64,000 bases of DNA from Bacteroidia bacterium (GTDB taxonomy: Bacteria > Bacteroidota > Bacteroidia > B-17B0 > Aurantibacillaceae), in the NCBI GenBank assembly GCA_016787895.1, contig JAEUTN010000020.1, positions 1-64,000 of the forward strand, given 5' to 3'. This document shows positions 60,772-64,000 of the stretch, piece after piece. The position numbers were made by a program, and so were the translations under genes. A model generated the notes under the pieces. That model searched no databases, was not told the DNA's origin, and saw nothing but the letters and a program-made list of their open reading frames with translations. Position 1 is the stretch's first letter. Each line of letters begins with the position of its first letter.

Positions 60772-62159
60772 ATGTACTTGATTATAAACTCTATTATTTT
60801 CTTGGTGTAGGTGGAATTGGCATGAGCGCTCTGGCTCGTTTTTTTAAACACCACGGCAAAACAGTCAAAGGTTACGATAAAAACGCCTCCTCATTAACTA
60901 AGGAGTTAGAGAACGAAGGCATTCAGTGTCATTTTGATGAGGACCTTGAAGGGCTTAAACGTTTGCTGATGACTTACTCAAAGTCTGAAGTTCTGGTGAT
61001 ATTAACACCTGCTGTGCCTAATTCACACCTTGAATGGGAATTTCTTAAAAAAGAGGGCTATACCATACTCAAACGATCGGTGGTTCTTGGTGAAATCACC
61101 AAACACTACAAAACCATTGCGATAGCAGGCACGCACGGCAAAACCACCACTACCACCCTGGTTACCCATCTGTTGCACTCCGCGGGTTTGAATTGTTTTG
61201 CCTTTATGGGTGGGATATCGAAAAACTTCAACAGCAATTTGTTGCTGGGCGACACCCACCAACCTGAACCCTTGTTTATTGTTGAAGCCGATGAATACGA
61301 CAGGTCTTTTCTCACCCTTGAGCCCTTTATTGCGGTTATCACAAGCGTTGATGCCGATCATCTTGATATTTATGGTGACGATTCCAGCGTAAAGGAAGGG
61401 TACCGTTTATTCGCAAAAAAACTGAAGCCGGGGGGTGTTTTGTTTGTTAAAAAAAATGTTGATAATGATTTGAGGCTCACCGAACATCACCTTATCTACT
61501 CATTAAATTTAAATACTGAATACCGCGCCGAATCGATACGTGTGGAAGAGGGGCGGTTTGTGTACGATGTGAAGAGCCCCGTTGAGAACATCCCCTCGGT
61601 GCTGTTGGGTTTGCCGGGTCTGCACAATGTCGAAAATTCAATCGCGGCCATTGCTATAGCCCAGCAACTCGGGGTGAAGGGAGAGGTGATAAAAGAGGCT
61701 TTACGTTCTTTCAAAGGTGTGAAACGCCGTTTTGATTACAGGGTAAACACCCCGGAGCACATTTACATTGATGATTACGCGCATCATCCCGAAGAACTCA
61801 AAGCTACCATTACTTCGGTAAAACGTTTGCATCCGGGAATAAAGGTCACCGGTGTATTTCAACCTCATCTGTTCAGCAGAACCAGGGATTTTGTGGAGGA
61901 CTTTGCCAACAGTTTGGATTTGCTTGACGAGTGTATTTTGCTGGACATTTACCCGGCCCGGGAAAAACCGATGGAAGGTGTCAGCTCACAGTGGTTGCTT
62001 CAGCACATGAAGGGAAAAGACAAAAAGTGCATGAGCAAGGCAGAACTGCTGGCTGAACTAAGTGTAAACCCAAGAGCCTTATTGCTCACCATGGGCGCAG
62101 GCGACATTGACCAGTTGATAGAACCCATTGAAAAGATATTGAATTCAAATAAAAAATGA
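60768..62159 (+). CDS. murC: UDP-N-acetylmuramate--L-alanine ligase
   Basis: Adds L-alanine to UDP-MurNAc, the first stem-peptide step. 463 residues, normal. N-terminal YFLGVGGIGMSALARFF, ATP loop IAGTHGKTTTTTLVTHLL (about 118-135), VEADEYDRSFL, SVDADHLDIYG, and the C-terminal IYIDDYAHHPEELKATI and FQPHLFSRTRDF. ATGA overlaps at both ends (with murG and ftsQ) indicate tight translational coupling. Confidence 0.96.
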   Translation: MNVLDYKLYYFLGVGGIGMSALARFFKHHGKTVKGYDKNASSLTKELENEGIQCHFDEDLEGLKRLLMTYSKSEVLVILTPAVPNSHLEWEFLKKEGYTILKRSVVLGEITKHYKTIAIAGTHGKTTTTTLVTHLLHSAGLNCFAFMGGISKNFNSNLLLGDTHQPEPLFIVEADEYDRSFLTLEPFIAVITSVDADHLDIYGDDSSVKEGYRLFAKKLKPGGVLFVKKNVDNDLRLTEHHLIYSLNLNTEYRAESIRVEEGRFVYDVKSPVENIPSVLLGLPGLHNVENSIAAIAIAQQLGVKGEVIKEALRSFKGVKRRFDYRVNTPEHIYIDDYAHHPEELKATITSVKRLHPGIKVTGVFQPHLFSRTRDFVEDFANSLDLLDECILLDIYPAREKPMEGVSSQWLLQHMKGKDKKCMSKAELLAELSVNPRALLLTMGAGDIDQLIEPIEKILNSNKK

Positions 62160-62971
62160 CATTAAAACCCGAATACAAAAAGTGGATCCGCCTGAGTACC
62201 TGGGTACTCGTGTTGGCTGTGCTGTTGTTTTCGCTGGGTTTTGCTGCGAAAAAGGAAAGGGAAATCGTTGCAACAACCCTCAATATTGACATATTAAACA
62301 ACGAGGAAAATCTTTTCCTGGATGAAAACGAAGTGAAAGGATTTGTAGAGCAAAGGGAAGAAGCGATACTGGGACAAACCTATAACCGATTGAACATTCC
62401 TGAATTGGAAAAAGCACTCAATACCCATCCGGCCATAGAAAATGCTGAAGTATCGGCTACTTTGAATGGTGAAGTAAACGTGGAAGTTACGCAACGCACA
62501 CCCCTGGTGAGAATCATCAACAAGGATGGTGAAAGTTATTACATCGATAAACAATCCAAATTAATGCCCTTGAACCAAAATTATTCGGCCCGGGTGATTG
62601 TTGCGAATGGTGAGATTTTTGAACCCTACGATAGACGTTCAATGTATACGGTTGAGCAGATCAGCAAGAGCGAAACCTTTAAGCAAGTGAGTGTGTTGGA
62701 CGATATTCTTGCAGTAACGCAATACATTCAATCGGATAGTTTGTTAAACGCACTTATACATCAGATATATGTAAACAAAGAACAGGAGCTGGAACTGTTT
62801 CCAATGTTTGGATGCCAGAAAATTGTTTTCGGAAACTCCCAGGCCCTGGCAGAAAAGTTCAATAAACTGAAGTTGTTTTACAAACAAGGCATTAATAAAA
62901 CTGACAGCTGGAACAAATACTCCAGTTTGAATTTAAAATACAAAAACATGGTGGTTTGCACCAAAAAATAA
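62156..62971 (+). CDS. ftsQ: Cell division protein FtsQ (POTRA domain)
   Basis: 271 residues: short cytoplasmic start, one transmembrane helix (LSTWVLVLAVLLFSLGFAA, about 13-31), then a POTRA-like segment (NNEENLFLDENEVKGFVEQREE ... IPELEKALNTHPAIENAEVSATLNGEVNVEVTQRTPLVRI) and a beta domain (YYIDKQSKLMPLNQNYSARVIVANG). This is the FtsQ/DivIB plan, confirmed by the place between murC and ftsA. It binds FtsL and FtsB in the divisome. ddl, which often precedes ftsQ in Proteobacteria, is absent here. Confidence 0.9.
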   Translation: MTLKPEYKKWIRLSTWVLVLAVLLFSLGFAAKKEREIVATTLNIDILNNEENLFLDENEVKGFVEQREEAILGQTYNRLNIPELEKALNTHPAIENAEVSATLNGEVNVEVTQRTPLVRIINKDGESYYIDKQSKLMPLNQNYSARVIVANGEIFEPYDRRSMYTVEQISKSETFKQVSVLDDILAVTQYIQSDSLLNALIHQIYVNKEQELELFPMFGCQKIVFGNSQALAEKFNKLKLFYKQGINKTDSWNKYSSLNLKYKNMVVCTKK

Positions 62972-62976
62972 AGTAT

Positions 62977-64000
62977 ATGGAAAAAAAATCAAACCCCGGG
63001 AACCCGAATTGGCCCTCTGAACTCGTAGTTGGACTCGACCTGGGGACTACCAAAATTGCTGCTATTGTAGGCCGGAAAAACGAATTCGGAAAGGTAGAGA
63101 TTTTAGGCGTTGGCAAAGCCGAATCGCTTGGCGTAAACCGCGGTGTTGTGGTCAACATCGAACAAACGGTAGCCTCTATTCGCGCGGCGGTTGAAGCGGC
63201 GGCAGATAAAGCCAATGTCGACATTGGTGAAGTAGTTGTTGGCATTGCCGGTCAACACATTAAAAGCATGCAACACCGCGGCATGATTATGCGTCAGAGC
63301 ACAGAGGACGAGGTAGGCCAAAAAGACATTGACAACTTAATCGACGATATGCACCGTTTAGTGATGAGTCCGGGTGAAGAAATTATTCACGTGATTCCTC
63401 AGGAATACATTATCGACAATGAAGCCGGTATTAAAAATCCAATCGGACACGCAGGCATTCGCCTTGAAGGCAATTTCCACATCATTACCGGGCAGGTGAG
63501 TGCTGTAAAAAATATCTTTAAATGCGTTGATCGCGCAGGCTTAAAAACGGTTGACCTTAACCTTGAGCCTCTTGCCAGTGCCGACGCTGTATTGAGCGAC
63601 GAGGAAAAAGAGGCCGGTGTGGTTTTGGTGGATATTGGTGGTGGTACTACCGATGTGGCTATTTTTTACGATGGCATCATCCGTCATACGGCTGTGATTC
63701 CATTCGGTGGAAATATTATCACCGATGACATTAAGGAAGGTTGCAGCATCATTCGTACCCAGGCTGAACAATTAAAGGTGAAATTTGGTTCTGCACTCGC
63801 CCAGGAGAACCAGGAAAACGAGATCATTTCCATTCCGGGATTACGCGGCAGACCACACAAAGAAATTTCAGTCAAATTTTTGGCTCAGATTATTCAGGCA
63901 AGAATGGAAGAAATTCTGGAATTTGTGTTGTTCGAAATTAAGAGCAGTGGTTTTGAAAGAAAATTATCAGCCGGTATTGTGGTTACGGGCGGAGGTTCCT
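62977..64000 (+). CDS. ftsA: Cell division protein FtsA, 3' truncated by the window end
   Basis: Actin-like ATPase that tethers FtsZ to the membrane. The first 341 codons are visible from ATG 62977, five bases after ftsQ. It starts with a short polar leader (KKSNPGNPNWPSE) and then VVGLDLGTTKIAAIVGRK, the phosphate-1 motif. The 1C domain follows (VVVGIAGQHIKS, EIIHVIPQEYIIDN). Phosphate-2 is VVLVDIGGGTTDVAIFYDG, and GGNIITDDIKEGCSI is the next signature. The frame is open to base 64000, at the GGG adenosine motif (VVTGGGS). ftsZ is expected next, outside the window. Confidence 0.96.
   Translation, partial: MEKKSNPGNPNWPSELVVGLDLGTTKIAAIVGRKNEFGKVEILGVGKAESLGVNRGVVVNIEQTVASIRAAVEAAADKANVDIGEVVVGIAGQHIKSMQHRGMIMRQSTEDEVGQKDIDNLIDDMHRLVMSPGEEIIHVIPQEYIIDNEAGIKNPIGHAGIRLEGNFHIITGQVSAVKNIFKCVDRAGLKTVDLNLEPLASADAVLSDEEKEAGVVLVDIGGGTTDVAIFYDGIIRHTAVIPFGGNIITDDIKEGCSIIRTQAEQLKVKFGSALAQENQENEIISIPGLRGRPHKEISVKFLAQIIQARMEEILEFVLFEIKSSGFERKLSAGIVVTGGGS

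Noticed and set aside
62156..62971. Missing ddl between murC and ftsQ as a deletion
   Set aside because: Bacteroidota dcw clusters commonly lack ddl here; the murC-ftsQ ATGA overlap is intact.

Overview
The window is chromosomal DNA of a member of the Bacteroidota, probably class Bacteroidia. Evidence: several secreted proteins end in type IX secretion (T9SS) type A or type B (gliding-motility CHU_C) sorting domains; there are SprB-like repeats, a class III glutamine synthetase, an Omp28-family lipoprotein and DUF5683, DUF6029 and DUF1571 proteins; and many genes are preceded by the Bacteroidota -7 box TAnnTTTG with very short leaders and few Shine-Dalgarno sequences. I see no tRNA, rRNA, CRISPR array, insertion sequence or prophage.

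Layout. 1-3800: the tail of a T9SS type B protein, sucC, two unrecognised exported proteins and panB. 3805-6950 (minus): a tlpA - DUF6029 beta-barrel - Omp28 lipoprotein operon. 7076-11723: hemL, pgk, a tiny Cys-rich lipoprotein, ispF and a secreted PHP-domain protein. 11724-16697: Sua5/TsaC, hpt, an adenylate kinase with a long histone-H1-like lysine-rich tail, obgE, rpmI, rplT and an unlisted 51-codon gene. 16706-20278 (minus): ABC exporter, rsmI, corA. 20321-27166: rbfA and a LolC/E-type permease; then a minus operon (YihY, DUF5683, dapB, Rieske); then an SLC13 transporter and lolD. 27306-30218 and 33212-41081: a minus-strand group of large T9SS surface proteins flanking class III glnA, with repeat-rich intergenic DNA. 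41130-50088: YigZ, an M42 peptidase, DUF1571-LysM, kdsB, queA, a T9SS protein, YqeY, a TonB-like protein, a hemolysin-type N-acyltransferase and engB. 50396-64000: a dcw cluster in the order mraZ, rsmH, ftsL, ftsI, murE, mraY, murD, ftsW, murG, murC, ftsQ, ftsA, cut by the window end.

How genes work together. The dcw cluster makes the lipid II precursor and the divisome. kdsB supplies CMP-Kdo for the outer membrane, and the LolC/E-type permease with LolD is the likely lipoprotein-sorting pump. The many sorting-domain proteins need a T9SS encoded elsewhere.

Most notable: the adenylate kinase/H1-like fusion; a four-unit tandem repeat of about 23 bp in a 600-bp intergenic gap; a four-unit 10-bp repeat (GTGGTAAAAA) just upstream of the mraZ promoter, probably the MraZ operator; two genes whose conserved N-termini require a CTG (or other non-ATG) start; and palindrome/direct-repeat debris after glnA. 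No complete, obviously new multi-gene system is visible; the tlpA-DUF6029-Omp28 operon is the best candidate for an uncharacterised one. All family calls were made by reading the sequence; no database search was run.
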